64,000 nucleotides of DNA, taken from Negativicutes bacterium. GTDB taxonomy: Bacteria; Bacillota_C; Negativicutes; Sporomusales_B; JARLHX01. The notes beneath the pieces are model-generated. The model did not search any database, had not been told where the DNA came from, and worked only from the letters and a program-made list of their open reading frames with translations. The stretch's first letter is position 1; every line of letters begins with the position of its first letter. Shown here piece after piece: positions 1 through 8,476 of the stretch. The translations under genes were made by a program, and so were the position numbers. The stretch lies in contig JARLHY010000124.1 in assembly GCA_031292015.1 (NCBI GenBank), positions 1 through 64,000 of the forward strand. Reading direction: 5' to 3'.

Positions 1-179
1 AATTTGCTATGAGGCAATACTTCGGTAATCGGTTTGCCCAGAATAGCCCTAGCCGATTTGCCTAGAAATCGTTCATAGGCGTTATTAATAAATACGACTA
101 TCCCATCTGGATCTGTGACAATATACCCTCCAGCGGAGTACTGGACGATTAATTCCATCAGATTGTTCTTGTCTGACAT
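1..179 (-). CDS. PAS-domain regulator, N-terminal fragment (runs off window)
   Basis: Only the first 59 or so codons are in the window. The reading frame starts at the ATG at 177-179, eight bases after a GAGGTGG ribosome binding site. The translation begins MSDKNNLMELIVQYSAGGY and continues with the typical start of a PAS sensor fold (an IVTDPDGIVVFINNAYERFLG-type strand-turn-helix). PAS domains at the extreme N-terminus are common in sigma-54 activators and in sensor kinases; the missing part decides which. The frame is open to the window edge and has no internal stop. It lies just upstream (same strand) of a region of lower GC content than the rest of the window. Confidence 0.7.
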   Translation of the reverse strand, partial: MSDKNNLMELIVQYSAGGYIVTDPDGIVVFINNAYERFLGKSARAILGKPITEVLPHSK

Positions 180-214
180 TGGGCTCCACCTCAAATCAAC
201 AGATTTAGGCCGGG

Positions 215-1126
215 CTATTCCTCACGGATTAGCGCTGGTGAACCGTGTTGCCTCACTGTGACGTAAACGCCAGCTATAATGAACAGGGTGCTAATAAACT
301 TAACCACATCAAACTTTTCCCCCAAGAACAGGATCGAAAGGATAATAGTGAAAACTGGAATCAGGTTATTGAATATGACAAAATTGGCTGCACCGATTTT
401 CTGAACGGCCGTCAGTTGGAATAGATACGCCAGAACGGAGCCAAAGACTGCCATATACATGATAAACACCCACTGCAATATGGTTATCCGGGGCAAGTAA
501 CCGACCATTCCTTCATAAATCGCTCCCGGAAAAGAAAACAGGGTACACAACAAAAAGGTGTAAGCCGTCACTTTAAGGGGAGACAGCCTGTAGTTCTTCA
601 TTACTACCCGGCTAAGTACAACATAGGAAGAAAAACTCAGCACGGCAATGCCCATCAGTCCGTCGCCAGGGTTCAGCTGCAAAGTTTCTATGACCTCCCA
701 GTCGGCGTTGGTAACAACCATAAAAACTCCAATTAAAGACACTCCGATCCCGAGAAGCTTATTCGCCTGCAGTTTTTCCTTAAAAAACAGCAAGCCCAAC
801 ACAACAGTGATTATCGGCCCCATCGCATTGATCAGGCTGGTATTGATCGCAGACGTATACCGTACAGCAGAATAAAGAAAAACGTTAAACCCGAGGGTTC
901 CGAGGAGACTGAGCACCGCCAGCACCGGCCATTCGGACTTGTGCGGCAGGCTGAAGTCCTCGCGCCCCAACCACAGTGCCCAAAATATCAGGGGAGTGGC
1001 AATGCAAAACCTAATACAGGTTAGAGTGAAAGGGGGAATTTGGGGACCTACAACTTTTCCGGTCACGTAGACGCCGGACCAAAATAACATTGTCAATGCA
1101 CTCAGTAAATAAGGGTTGCTCGGCAT
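215..1126 (-). CDS. DMT-superfamily (EamA) transporter
   Basis: A 303-residue membrane protein with about ten hydrophobic segments, organised as two tandem EamA repeats (roughly residues 5-135 and 150-295). This is the usual length and layout of drug/metabolite transporters that export amino acids or other metabolites. The second half carries the typical 'FNNLIPVFTIILSILFLGE' type of helix pair. It starts at the ATG at 1124-1126. The gene is in the AT-richer left end of the window, between a PAS regulator and an MFS transporter on the same strand, so it may be cargo of the putative island ending at the tRNA-Val. The substrate cannot be told from sequence. Confidence 0.85.
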   Translation of the reverse strand: MPSNPYLLSALTMLFWSGVYVTGKVVGPQIPPFTLTCIRFCIATPLIFWALWLGREDFSLPHKSEWPVLAVLSLLGTLGFNVFLYSAVRYTSAINTSLINAMGPIITVVLGLLFFKEKLQANKLLGIGVSLIGVFMVVTNADWEVIETLQLNPGDGLMGIAVLSFSSYVVLSRVVMKNYRLSPLKVTAYTFLLCTLFSFPGAIYEGMVGYLPRITILQWVFIMYMAVFGSVLAYLFQLTAVQKIGAANFVIFNNLIPVFTIILSILFLGEKFDVVKFISTLFIIAGVYVTVRQHGSPALIREE

Positions 1127-1208
1127 GTGTTTCCTTCTTTCCTTGGGTGAGAGTTAAATCCAGATATTCTACATACAGATCCTTACTTACCTATTCTCAA
1201 CCGACCAA

Positions 1209-2399
1209 CTATTCTCCCACTTCTCTTAACATGGTATTCTTAGGAATATACAAGTCAAATACCATTATTCCGACAATCACCAAGGCTCCACTTAGGCCAA
1301 ACATCGCAGGAAAACCCCACTGTTCTCCTGCCAGTCCCAGAAGGATCGCCCCGGCAGTTATACCTAGTTCGAAAAAGGAAGTGAAAAAACCAAGAACACT
1401 TCCTCTGTGCTCCGGCGGGGTCTCGTCCACCACAAGCGCATTTAAAGCCGGGATCACTGCTCCCAATCCCAACCCGATACAAACACCGGCCAAGTTGAGG
1501 AACAAATAATCGGTAATGAACGCTAGCGCCACCACCCCAACGGCCAGCAGAGTCATGAAGGGAAGCACAACACGCCGCCTCCCGATGCGATCGGACAGTT
1601 TGCCAGCAACAACTCGACTCAGGAGGGTGCTCACGGCGTAAACGCTAAAGAATACCCCGAAATTGGGCAAACCGCGTTCGGGAGCGAACACGGGTAAGAA
1701 AGCGACGACGGAGCCATAGGCGATCGCACCGGTAAACAGCGTCAGGGATGCAATCACAACCACTCGGTTTCTGCAACTCGCGAATTGGCTCTTGCCAACA
1801 ACCGCTATTGCATTAGGCTGGATTTCTCCGATCATAGCCACAGCCAAAAACGCCGCAAAGGCAGTAGCCGACGAAAGGATAAACAGGTCAGCAAAGCTCT
1901 TTGTATATCCAATAACGGCGATGCCACAAGCCGGAAAAACCGCCATTGCCAGTACGTTAGAAGTGCTGAAAATACCCATGACTTCTCCCCGCCGGCCCGC
2001 CGGAGCGAGGTCGGCGATATAGACAAAGGAACCTGCCAAGAATATGGCAAAAACCAAGCCGTGTACCACCCGCAACAAGTATAACCAGGAAGTAATCCCT
2101 TGGACCTGCCCGTATAGCAAAAAAATTGTGGCAAACAAACTAGACCCTGCCAACATGAAAATCTTTCGCCCAAACAGACCAGCCAGTTTTCCAAAGTAGG
2201 GGCGAATAATTACAGACGCCAGATTAAAAATACCCACGACCAACCCTATCTCCCTTGGTGACCCTGCCAACTGAGCGACAAACTGAGGTATCACAGGCAA
2301 AAGCAGATAAAAGCTGCCGTAATAAAGAAAGTTGCCCACACAAAGAAAAACAAAATTTCGGGACCAGAGCTTAAACGATGATATACGTACTACCTCCAA
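1209..2399 (-). CDS. MFS transporter
   Basis: A 396-residue, 12-helix major facilitator protein. Motif A occurs between helices 2 and 3 (around 'RPYFGKLAGLFGRKI') and again in the second half ('SRVVAGKLSDRIGRRR'), as expected for drug/metabolite:H+ antiporters. The chosen start is a TTG at 2397-2399, supported by AGGAGA about eight bases upstream; no better ATG lies near the first helix. Sequence and codon choice are AT-richer than the genes beyond 4100. It is probably an efflux pump, but the substrate is unknown. It is 82 bases upstream of the DMT transporter on the same strand and could be cotranscribed with it. Confidence 0.85.
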   Translation of the reverse strand: MEVVRISSFKLWSRNFVFLCVGNFLYYGSFYLLLPVIPQFVAQLAGSPREIGLVVGIFNLASVIIRPYFGKLAGLFGRKIFMLAGSSLFATIFLLYGQVQGITSWLYLLRVVHGLVFAIFLAGSFVYIADLAPAGRRGEVMGIFSTSNVLAMAVFPACGIAVIGYTKSFADLFILSSATAFAAFLAVAMIGEIQPNAIAVVGKSQFASCRNRVVVIASLTLFTGAIAYGSVVAFLPVFAPERGLPNFGVFFSVYAVSTLLSRVVAGKLSDRIGRRRVVLPFMTLLAVGVVALAFITDYLFLNLAGVCIGLGLGAVIPALNALVVDETPPEHRGSVLGFFTSFFELGITAGAILLGLAGEQWGFPAMFGLSGALVIVGIMVFDLYIPKNTMLREVGE

Positions 2400-2737
2400 A
2401 AAGTTCGTCTCCTACAATACAAGCGTTCTCCAGTACCGAATGTTATTCGTTCAAAATTCTAAAGATCCTGTTCTCCCAATAATTTTTGCGTTTTTTGATT
2501 CACATAACTTCGATATTGATCAAATTATTTAATTCATTATCACTGTCGTGGAATCCCAAAAGTAAAATCCTATATTCCCAGCCAACTATCGATTCCTTCT
2601 AGATAAACCGTTACTTATTCAATTGGACGTTTCTTGAAAAGAAGGGTTTTTTATACAAAAAGCCAAGTGCATTTTTATATACCCTTAAATTCATTCCACA
2701 AAGCACTGACTGTAAGACTGGTTAAACGGAGGTAGCT
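2400..2737. other. AT-rich divergent intergenic region
   Basis: About 340 bases between the leftward MFS gene and the rightward integrase. It is strikingly AT-rich compared with the rest of the window and has no convincing ORF on either strand. It must contain both promoters, but I could not find a -35/-10 pair with good spacing. TATA-like stretches near 2650-2690 are candidates for the integrase side. No clear long inverted repeat or RNA structure was seen. Confidence 0.5.
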
Positions 2738-3925
2738 ATGGCCGTAATAAAAAAAGGAGACAAATACTACGTTGTAATTGAAGAAGGACGCGATCCGGTC
2801 ACAAAGAAGCGAAAGCAAAAATGGTACTCTGGGTTTGACCGTCACCAAGATGCCGTAGGTGAAGAAGAACGCATTAAAACAGAAATGCGCCAGGGTACTT
2901 TTATAAAGCCCACAAAAATTACCTTATCGGAGTACCTTGATTCTTGGCTTGAATCGCTCAACGTTAGAAGATCGACGTTAGAAAGCTACAAATGGGCTGT
3001 TGAATACTATTTGAAGCCCTCTATGGGACACATAGAGTTAAACAAAATTTTGCCCGAACACATTGACCAGCATTTCGTGAACCAGCGCAAAGCAATGGAA
3101 AAGGCCGAGAAAGAGGCTAAAATAATAGCGGCCGAAGTGGCCATCACAGGTGAGAAGGTAAAACTTCCAAAATCTCTTTCCCCTACCTCTATTCATTATC
3201 AATTTGTGGTATTAAATGCCGCTCTCCGCAAAGCCACGCGCATGCGGAAAATCCCCTATAATCCGTGCGATGCTATTGAGCCGCCCAAGAAAAAGAAATA
3301 TAAACCAGATATACTGGACATCTCTCAAATCAAGATCCTGCTTACTAATGCCATACAAACCAATATATTTATCCCTGTTATTATTGGCATTACTTGCGGC
3401 CTCCGGCGAGGTGAAATTTGCGGCTTAATGTGGTCTGATCTAGACTTTAAGAAAAAAAAATTGCAAATTTATCGCTCGCTTGATTGGGAGGATGGAATAT
3501 TAACCCCTGGGCCGCCAAAAAGTGACCGTAGCGAACGCCCAGTTCCGTTGCTAAAGTTGGCAATTACAGTACTGCAGACAGAAAAAGCCCGTCAAGATCA
3601 ACTAATAAAGGATGTTGGCGACTTATATAAGGATCAAGGTTATGTCTGGGCATGGGATGATGGCCGGCCCCACTCGCCTGATTATCTGTACAAGAGATTC
3701 AAACAGCTATTACAAAGCTCCGGCTTACCTGATATTCGCGTTCATGATCTTCGTCATAGCTATGCAACGCTCTTGCGCGATCAAGGTGTTGATATGGAAA
3801 CGATCAGCGAAATGCTGGGACACTATTCTTCGTCATTTACGCATGGAACCTATGCGCACCAAACCAAATCCGCTCACAAAAAGGTCACAAAAGCCTTGGA
3901 TGCTCTATTCGATAAAACCCGGTAG
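2738..3925 (+). CDS. int: Tyrosine-type site-specific integrase
   Basis: A 395-residue tyrosine recombinase of the phage/ICE integrase type. Residues 1-45 resemble the AP2-like arm-binding domain, residues about 60-170 form the SAM-like core-binding domain (with a lysine/alanine-rich insertion), and residues about 190-390 form the catalytic domain. The catalytic residues are visible: Arg in 'LRRGEICGLMW', His-x-x-Arg in 'HDLRHSYATL', the His of 'MLGHYSSS' and the Tyr of 'THGTYAHQ'. The start ATG follows GGAGG by five bases. The gene ends 90 bases from the 3' end of a tRNA-Val gene, the classic arrangement for an element integrated into a tRNA. Low GC and isolation from housekeeping genes also suggest transfer. 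Confidence 0.93.
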   Translation: MAVIKKGDKYYVVIEEGRDPVTKKRKQKWYSGFDRHQDAVGEEERIKTEMRQGTFIKPTKITLSEYLDSWLESLNVRRSTLESYKWAVEYYLKPSMGHIELNKILPEHIDQHFVNQRKAMEKAEKEAKIIAAEVAITGEKVKLPKSLSPTSIHYQFVVLNAALRKATRMRKIPYNPCDAIEPPKKKKYKPDILDISQIKILLTNAIQTNIFIPVIIGITCGLRRGEICGLMWSDLDFKKKKLQIYRSLDWEDGILTPGPPKSDRSERPVPLLKLAITVLQTEKARQDQLIKDVGDLYKDQGYVWAWDDGRPHSPDYLYKRFKQLLQSSGLPDIRVHDLRHSYATLLRDQGVDMETISEMLGHYSSSFTHGTYAHQTKSAHKKVTKALDALFDKTR

Positions 3926-4015
3926 AGCATATATTTATAGATAGTCGCGTTAGAAAAACCGTTAGAAAAACCAAAAAGGCTCTGCAGGTTTAATCCTACA
4001 AAGCCTTGTATTTAC

Positions 4016-4090
4016 TGGTGGGGCATGCTGGTTTCGAACCAGCGACCTCTTGAATGTGAATCAAGCGCTCTCCCGCTGAGCTAATGCCCC
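4016..4090 (-). tRNA. tRNA-Val (anticodon CAC), CCA encoded
   Basis: The complement strand folds as a full cloverleaf: acceptor stem GGGGCAT/ATGCCCC, D-arm GCTC...GAGC, anticodon stem CTTGA/TCAAG around loop TTCACAT (anticodon CAC, reading GTG), T-arm GCTGG-TTCGAAA-CCAGC, discriminator A and an encoded CCA at 4016-4018. Its 3' end points toward the integrase gene, so the 3' half is the likely attachment site for the neighbouring element. Confidence 0.97.
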
Positions 4091-4100
4091 GAACGAAACT

Positions 4101-4106
4101 ATTATA
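4101..4106 (-). promoter_or_regulatory. -10 box of the tRNA-Val promoter
   Basis: The complement strand reads GTTATAATAG with a perfect TATAAT ending 11 bases before the mature tRNA 5' end. The matching -35 is poor (TGGATA at 17 bases), so only the -10 is called. Confidence 0.55.
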
Positions 4107-4116
4107 ACATAATTCC

Positions 4117-4150
4117 GCCGGATTATCCAGACAAGCTGACCGGCTTTTTT
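4117..4150 (+). terminator. Possible rho-independent terminator
   Basis: GCCGG and CCGGC arms separated by 18 bases are followed by TTTTTT on the plus strand. The stem is short and the loop is large, so this is tentative. It would stop rightward transcription from the integrase side before it opposes the paaK-like gene. Confidence 0.35.
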
Positions 4151-4184
4151 CTGGAATAATGCACGGAATTTGGCAAACGCCTCT

Positions 4185-5489
4185 TCAGACTGCGGTGCGC
4201 CGGTCGATAACCCGTTTGGCTTTGCCTTCGCTTCGCTCGATGGTCTTCGGCTCCACCAGGCGCACTGAGGCGCCGACCCCGGTGGCGGCCTTCATCTTTT
4301 CCTTGATCTTGCGTTCGACGGTGATGACGTCCCTGGCGGCTTTCGCCATATCCTCCGACATCTCCACCAGAATGGTCAGTGTGTCCAGGTTGTGCTCCCT
4401 TTCCACGATCAGCTGGTAGTGCGGCGCTGTCTCGCCCAGGCCCAAAAGGACGCTCTCCACCTGGGAGGGAAAGACGTTGACCCCGCGGATGACCAGCATA
4501 TCGTCGGTCCGGCCGGTGACCCGCTTCATCTTGGCCTGGGTCCGGCCGCAGCCGCAGGGGCCGGCGTAAGGCTCCAGCGCCGTGAGATCCCGGGTCCGGT
4601 ACCGGATCATCGGCATTCCGGTCTTACAGAGGGTGGTGATCACCAGTTCGCCAGATTCACCCACCGGCAGCACTTCCTCGGTCAGCGGGGCGATGATCTC
4701 GCAGTAGAAATGGTCTTCCTGAACGTGAAGACCGCTGTGAGCCTCGCATTCGAAGGACACACCCGGGCCGATGATCTCGCTCAGTCCGTAGCTGTCGAAG
4801 ACCGGCACCCCGAAGGCGTCCTCCACCTGTTGGTGCATCCGGTCCGACCAGGCTTCGGCGCCGCAGAACAGAGACTGGAGCTTGGTGTCGCCGGGGAGGA
4901 TGCCCAGCTCCCGCATCGACTCGGCCAGGTACAGGGCGTACGACGGCGTGGCCACCATGGCGGTGGTTCCGAAATCCTGCATCAGCATGATCTGCCTGGC
5001 GGTGTTGCCGCCGGACACCGGCACCACCGAGGCTCCGACGTTCTCCACTCCGTAGTGCCAGCCCAATCCGCCGGTGAACAGGCCGTAGTTCACCGATACC
5101 TGAAATACCGACTTGTCGGTTACGCCGCCGGCGGTCAGGGTGCGGGCGATGAGCTCGGCCCAGACACCCAGATCGTCTTTGGTGTAGGCCACTACCGTCG
5201 GTTTGCCGGTGGTGCCGCTGGAGCTGTGCAGCCGCACGATCTTCTGCAGCGGCACAGCCAGCATACCGTAAGGATAGCAGTCCCTCATATCCTGCTTGGT
5301 GGTAAGCGGCAGCCGCCGGACATCGTCCAACGTCCTGATATCTTCCGGCTTTACCCCCGCGGCGTCCATCTTGGCGTGATAATAGGCTACGTTTTCATAA
5401 GTGTGAGCCACCGACCGGCGCAGGCGGTCCAGCTGCAGCGGAGCGATTTCGGACCGGTCGGCTTTTTCCATGGCGGGGTTCCAGATCAT
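4185..5489 (-). CDS. paaK: Phenylacetate-CoA ligase family (AMP-forming aryl-acid-CoA ligase)
   Basis: A 434-residue adenylate-forming enzyme of the PaaK type, which activates phenylacetate or related aryl acids with ATP and CoA. Visible signatures are the phosphate-binding loop 'LHSSSGTTGKPTVVAYT' (about residues 88-104), 'DSYGLSEIIGPGVSFEC' in the middle, and the C-terminal hinge 'RTDDMLVIRGVNVFPSQVE'; length is typical. The start ATG overlaps the stop of the upstream S-component gene by four bases, so the gene is translationally coupled to a transporter under a Trp-type T-box. This context suggests an acid derived from an aromatic amino acid (for example phenylacetate or indoleacetate) as substrate. 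The family is clear; the exact substrate is inference. Confidence 0.88.
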   Translation of the reverse strand: MIWNPAMEKADRSEIAPLQLDRLRRSVAHTYENVAYYHAKMDAAGVKPEDIRTLDDVRRLPLTTKQDMRDCYPYGMLAVPLQKIVRLHSSSGTTGKPTVVAYTKDDLGVWAELIARTLTAGGVTDKSVFQVSVNYGLFTGGLGWHYGVENVGASVVPVSGGNTARQIMLMQDFGTTAMVATPSYALYLAESMRELGILPGDTKLQSLFCGAEAWSDRMHQQVEDAFGVPVFDSYGLSEIIGPGVSFECEAHSGLHVQEDHFYCEIIAPLTEEVLPVGESGELVITTLCKTGMPMIRYRTRDLTALEPYAGPCGCGRTQAKMKRVTGRTDDMLVIRGVNVFPSQVESVLLGLGETAPHYQLIVEREHNLDTLTILVEMSEDMAKAARDVITVERKIKEKMKAATGVGASVRLVEPKTIERSEGKAKRVIDRRTAV

Positions 5490-6064
5490 TTTTGTTCCTC
5501 CTTTGTCGGGTCGCTCTCTTTGCCGGTAAACAGCCGCGCTGCCGGGTAATAAAGGGCCTGGGCGACCACGCAGTTGACGGATGCCACCGTCAGCACCACC
5601 GGCAGCATGCCAAACAGGTAAACCGACATGGGAATACTCATTACCAGTTTGGTCACCGTGATGAAGACCAGGCCGCTGGCCAGAGTGCTGGCCACCGTGC
5701 TGATCGCCGGGATAACATATTTGATCAGCGTCAGCCGCACCGGCATACTTGCTATCAGAGCGCAGACCACCGCTCCCACCGGTTCGCTGACAAGATTGGC
5801 GTAAGGAAAGATCGCCTTGGAGGTCGCGACACTGACCACGCCGGCCACCAGGCCGATGCCGGCCGCCTTTTTCCAGCCGGGTTTCACGATAAGGATCGCC
5901 AGGCAGTACATCGCAATCAGCCAGTTCGGCGTGATGCCGGCGATATTCGGGCTAACCAGCCGCAAAATCACGCCGATGGTGAGAAACAGCGCCGTTATCG
6001 CCAGCCAGCGGGTCTGGCCCCCCGTCTTTTCGACCCGGGTCATCTCTTGGCTTTTATCATCCAT
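5486..6064 (-). CDS. ECF transporter S component, TrpP-like (probable tryptophan binder)
   Basis: A 192-residue protein with about six hydrophobic helices, the size of energy-coupling-factor S components. The first helices ('TALFLTIGVILRLVSPNIAG', 'ITPNWLIAMYCLAILI') resemble the TrpP family of tryptophan transporters in Bacillota. It sits in one operon with the ECF T subunit and both ATPases, which together give a complete ECF module. The T-box upstream of the operon carries a UGG specifier, independently pointing to tryptophan. Its stop overlaps the next start by four bases. Family assignment is by recognition of the pattern; substrate is inferred from homology plus regulation. Confidence 0.75.
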   Translation of the reverse strand: MDDKSQEMTRVEKTGGQTRWLAITALFLTIGVILRLVSPNIAGITPNWLIAMYCLAILIVKPGWKKAAGIGLVAGVVSVATSKAIFPYANLVSEPVGAVVCALIASMPVRLTLIKYVIPAISTVASTLASGLVFITVTKLVMSIPMSVYLFGMLPVVLTVASVNCVVAQALYYPAARLFTGKESDPTKEEQK

Positions 6065-6079
6065 GTCGCTTCTCTCCTT

Positions 6080-6760
6080 TCAAAATGAAAATCGGGTCAG
6101 GCTTATCGCCGCCGTACCGATGACCATCCCGGTCAGCGCCAGGTAGTCGGCCCCTGCGAGGCCGATCCTCGCCCCATAGCTGCCGGTGACGCCACGGCCG
6201 AACCCCCGCAGTTCAAGGCTCATCGCCATAGTCTCCGAACGGGTGATGGCCCGTAGCACCAGTGGCTGAACGATGGTCAGATAGTTTCTCAGCCGCTTGG
6301 TCAGGCTGCCGCCGAAAGAGTAGCCCCGGCAGGCCTGAGCTTCCTGGACAGCCTTGATCTCGGCAAAAAAATCGGGAATAAACCGCAAGGTGGCGGTAAA
6401 CATAAAGGCATATTCATGCGGCACCCGCAGTTGCTTCACCAGCGCGGCGGTGAGGTCCTGGATCCGGGTCGCGGCGAACAGCAGGATGAAGCTGCCGGTC
6501 ATAGCCAGCATTCTGAGGCCGATCAGCAGGGAAAACTCCAGGCTCGCCCCCAGGGCGTACTGCATTCCCACCAGCGCCGCCGCGAAGAACCCCAGGCTGC
6601 CAAAGGCCTTGTAACTCGCGGCCGGGACCCTGGCCGCGGCAAACAGCAGCAGTTGTCCGGCCACCAGCCCCCCCAGCCCTGCCGGCGTGCTCAGCAGCAT
6701 TGCCCAGAGCGAGACCAGTACCGTAAAAATTATTTTCGTAAGCGGCGCCACTTTCGGCAT
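6080..6760 (-). CDS. ecfT: ECF transporter T component (energy-coupling membrane subunit)
   Basis: About 226 residues with four to five membrane helices and the cytoplasmic coupling region typical of EcfT: 'QEAQACRGYSFGGS' (the A-R-G coupling helix) and later 'SETMAMSLELRGFGRG'. These helices dock onto the two ATPases. I chose the ATG at 6758-6760 because GGAGTAGG lies just upstream; a longer frame reading back to 6895 only overlaps the ATPase gene in another frame. It begins one base after the stop of the upstream ATPase gene. It is part of the T-box-controlled ECF operon. Confidence 0.88.
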   Translation of the reverse strand: MPKVAPLTKIIFTVLVSLWAMLLSTPAGLGGLVAGQLLLFAAARVPAASYKAFGSLGFFAAALVGMQYALGASLEFSLLIGLRMLAMTGSFILLFAATRIQDLTAALVKQLRVPHEYAFMFTATLRFIPDFFAEIKAVQEAQACRGYSFGGSLTKRLRNYLTIVQPLVLRAITRSETMAMSLELRGFGRGVTGSYGARIGLAGADYLALTGMVIGTAAISLTRFSF

Positions 6761-6761
6761 C

Positions 6762-7574
6762 CTACTCCACTCCTTCCAACGGGCTGAGAGCTTGCAGCTG
6801 TCTGGGCAGCGCCGCCGCCGGCAGTCCGAGCTCCCGCAGTCCCCGGGCCACGTGAGCCGCCGCCGGTTCCCGCAGCCCCCATTCCCTGACATCATCGCTG
6901 CCGGCGAACAGCCTCGCCGGAGCGCCGTCGAACACCTTGGCTCCGTCGGCCATCACCAGCACCCGCCGGCTAAAGTCGCCGATCAGTTCCATATCATGCG
7001 TCACCAGGATGACCGTCATCCCCTGGGCGTTCAGCCTGGCCAGCAGCTGGAGCAGCCGGCGTTTTTCCTTGGCGTCCTGGCCGCTGGTAGGTTCGTCGAG
7101 AATCATCATCCTCGGCTTCATGGCCAGGGTCGACGCGATAGCCACCCGCTGTTTCTGGCCCTTGCTCAGCGTCCGCGGATAGGCCCCGGCCAGCTCGGTA
7201 AGACCGGCTGCCGCCATCGCCGCCTCCACCGCCCGGGTGACCTCCGCCGGGGAAAACCCCAGCTGTTCCGGCCCGTAGGCAATTTCCTGGGCCACCGTAT
7301 CGCGGAAAATCTGGCGGTCAGGATTCTGGAAAACATAGCCGATCTGCCGGGCGATGGCCGCGGTTTTCATTCTGGCGGTATCTTCCCCGTCCAGCAGGAT
7401 CCGCCCGGCGGCCGGTTTGAGCAGCGACATGATCAGCCGGGTGACGGTGGTCTTGCCGCTGCCGTTCCGTCCGGCTATCGCCACGAATTCGCCGTCATTC
7501 ACCGTGAACGAAACGCTCTTCACGACATACTCGCCGGGTTTATAGCAAAAATTCACGTTCTGAACTTCAAGCAC
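6762..7574 (-). CDS. ecfA: ECF transporter ATPase subunit (second of the pair)
   Basis: An ABC ATPase of about 270 residues with a Walker A loop (GRNGSGKTT), Q-loop (VFQNPDRQIF), signature (LSKGQKQRVAIAS), Walker B (MMILDEPTSGQD) and H-loop (VILVTHDME). The 'FQNPDRQ' motif is typical of ECF (cobalt/vitamin type) ATPases. The preferred start is GTG at 7572-7574, preceded by AGGAGG at nine bases; a GTG at 7599-7601 in the same frame is an alternative. It overlaps the preceding ATPase gene by eight bases, which indicates coupled translation of the two ATPases that form the heterodimer. Confidence 0.9.
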   Translation of the reverse strand: MLEVQNVNFCYKPGEYVVKSVSFTVNDGEFVAIAGRNGSGKTTVTRLIMSLLKPAAGRILLDGEDTARMKTAAIARQIGYVFQNPDRQIFRDTVAQEIAYGPEQLGFSPAEVTRAVEAAMAAAGLTELAGAYPRTLSKGQKQRVAIASTLAMKPRMMILDEPTSGQDAKEKRRLLQLLARLNAQGMTVILVTHDMELIGDFSRRVLVMADGAKVFDGAPARLFAGSDDVREWGLREPAAAHVARGLRELGLPAAALPRQLQALSPLEGVE

Positions 7575-8439
7575 TGCGATATTCCTCCTCGCGCTCCCCA
7601 CCCAGGCAGTCGGCCAGTTCGGCCACCGCCTCGTCCTCGTGGCGCCAGTTGCCGAACTTCCGGCCCAGTTCCTGCTCCAGGGCGAATTTCAGGCCCCACA
7701 GCCGCGGTACCATCTCCCGCAGCTCCTCCTGTCGCCACAGGAAGGGCAACACATCCTCGCAGCCGCCGGCCCTGGCCACCTGGCCCGCCGCCAGCACAAC
7801 CATCTGATCAGCGTAAGCCAGCACCTTTGCCAGATCGTGCTCCACCACCACGATGGTGATGCCGTGTTCCCGGTTGAGGGCTGCCAGGAGGGCGTACATT
7901 TCTTCCGCCCCTTCCGGGTCCAAGGCCGACGCCGGCTCGTCAAGCACCAGAATCTCAGCCTTGGTGGCCAGCACCGAGGCGATGGCCAGCCGCTGGCGCT
8001 GGCCGCCGGACAGCGAGACGATTTCCCGCATTTCCATCCCCGTCAGCCCCACCCAGGCCAGCGCTTCCTCGATCCGCTCCCTGATTTTTCCATGGTCCAG
8101 GCCTCGACTCTCCAAAGCAAACGCCACTTCTTCGGCCACCGTGATGGACACAAGCTGGCTTTCATAGTCTTCCAGTACCGTTCCCACCGCCGCCGCCAGC
8201 TCGCCCATCCTGCGGTCGGCGGTGCGGCTGCCGTTCACCAGCACTTCGCCGGCGATGCTGCCGCCGAAATAGTGCGGAACCACGCCGCACACCGCCAGAC
8301 AAAGCGTCGTTTTCCCCGCTCCGCCGGGGCCGGTGACCACCGTAAACGAGCCCCGGTTCACCGTCATATTGACCCTGTCCAGTACTTTATCTCCTCCGGG
8401 GTAAGCGAAAGAAAAATCCCGGAAAACAATTGCCTTCAT
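7567..8439 (-). CDS. ecfA: ECF transporter ATPase subunit (first gene of the operon)
   Basis: A 290-residue ABC ATPase with Walker A (GPGGAGKTT), signature (LSGGQRQRLAIAS), Walker B (ILVLDEPASALD) and H-loop (VVVEHDLA). The Q-loop region reads 'VLEDYESQLVSITV', which differs from the standard 'FQNPDxQ' and fits the diverged partner of the EcfA/EcfA' pair. The start ATG at 8437-8439 follows AGGAGG by eight bases. It is the first gene downstream of the Trp-type T-box and its terminator, so expression of the whole ecfA-ecfA'-ecfT-S-paaK operon should rise when uncharged tRNA-Trp accumulates. Confidence 0.9.
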   Translation of the reverse strand: MKAIVFRDFSFAYPGGDKVLDRVNMTVNRGSFTVVTGPGGAGKTTLCLAVCGVVPHYFGGSIAGEVLVNGSRTADRRMGELAAAVGTVLEDYESQLVSITVAEEVAFALESRGLDHGKIRERIEEALAWVGLTGMEMREIVSLSGGQRQRLAIASVLATKAEILVLDEPASALDPEGAEEMYALLAALNREHGITIVVVEHDLAKVLAYADQMVVLAAGQVARAGGCEDVLPFLWRQEELREMVPRLWGLKFALEQELGRKFGNWRHEDEAVAELADCLGGEREEEYRSA

Positions 8440-8476
8440 CTGCCTTACCTCCTGGTCGCCCCTGCCGTTTTACAAT

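Noticed and set aside
4016..4090. tRNA-His reading of the same gene
   Set aside because: The plus strand shows GTG in the loop, but the functional strand is the complement, where the anticodon is CAC (Val) and the CCA end is in the right place.
4392..5549. Long plus-strand open frame (385 codons) opposite the paaK-like gene
   Set aside because: It is a GC-rich antisense shadow with a low-complexity His/Arg/Gly-rich translation, no ribosome binding site and no recognisable domain. Similar long antisense frames opposite ena/permease (44524-47103), mii (34397-36148) and hnr (43016-44539) were dropped for the same reason.
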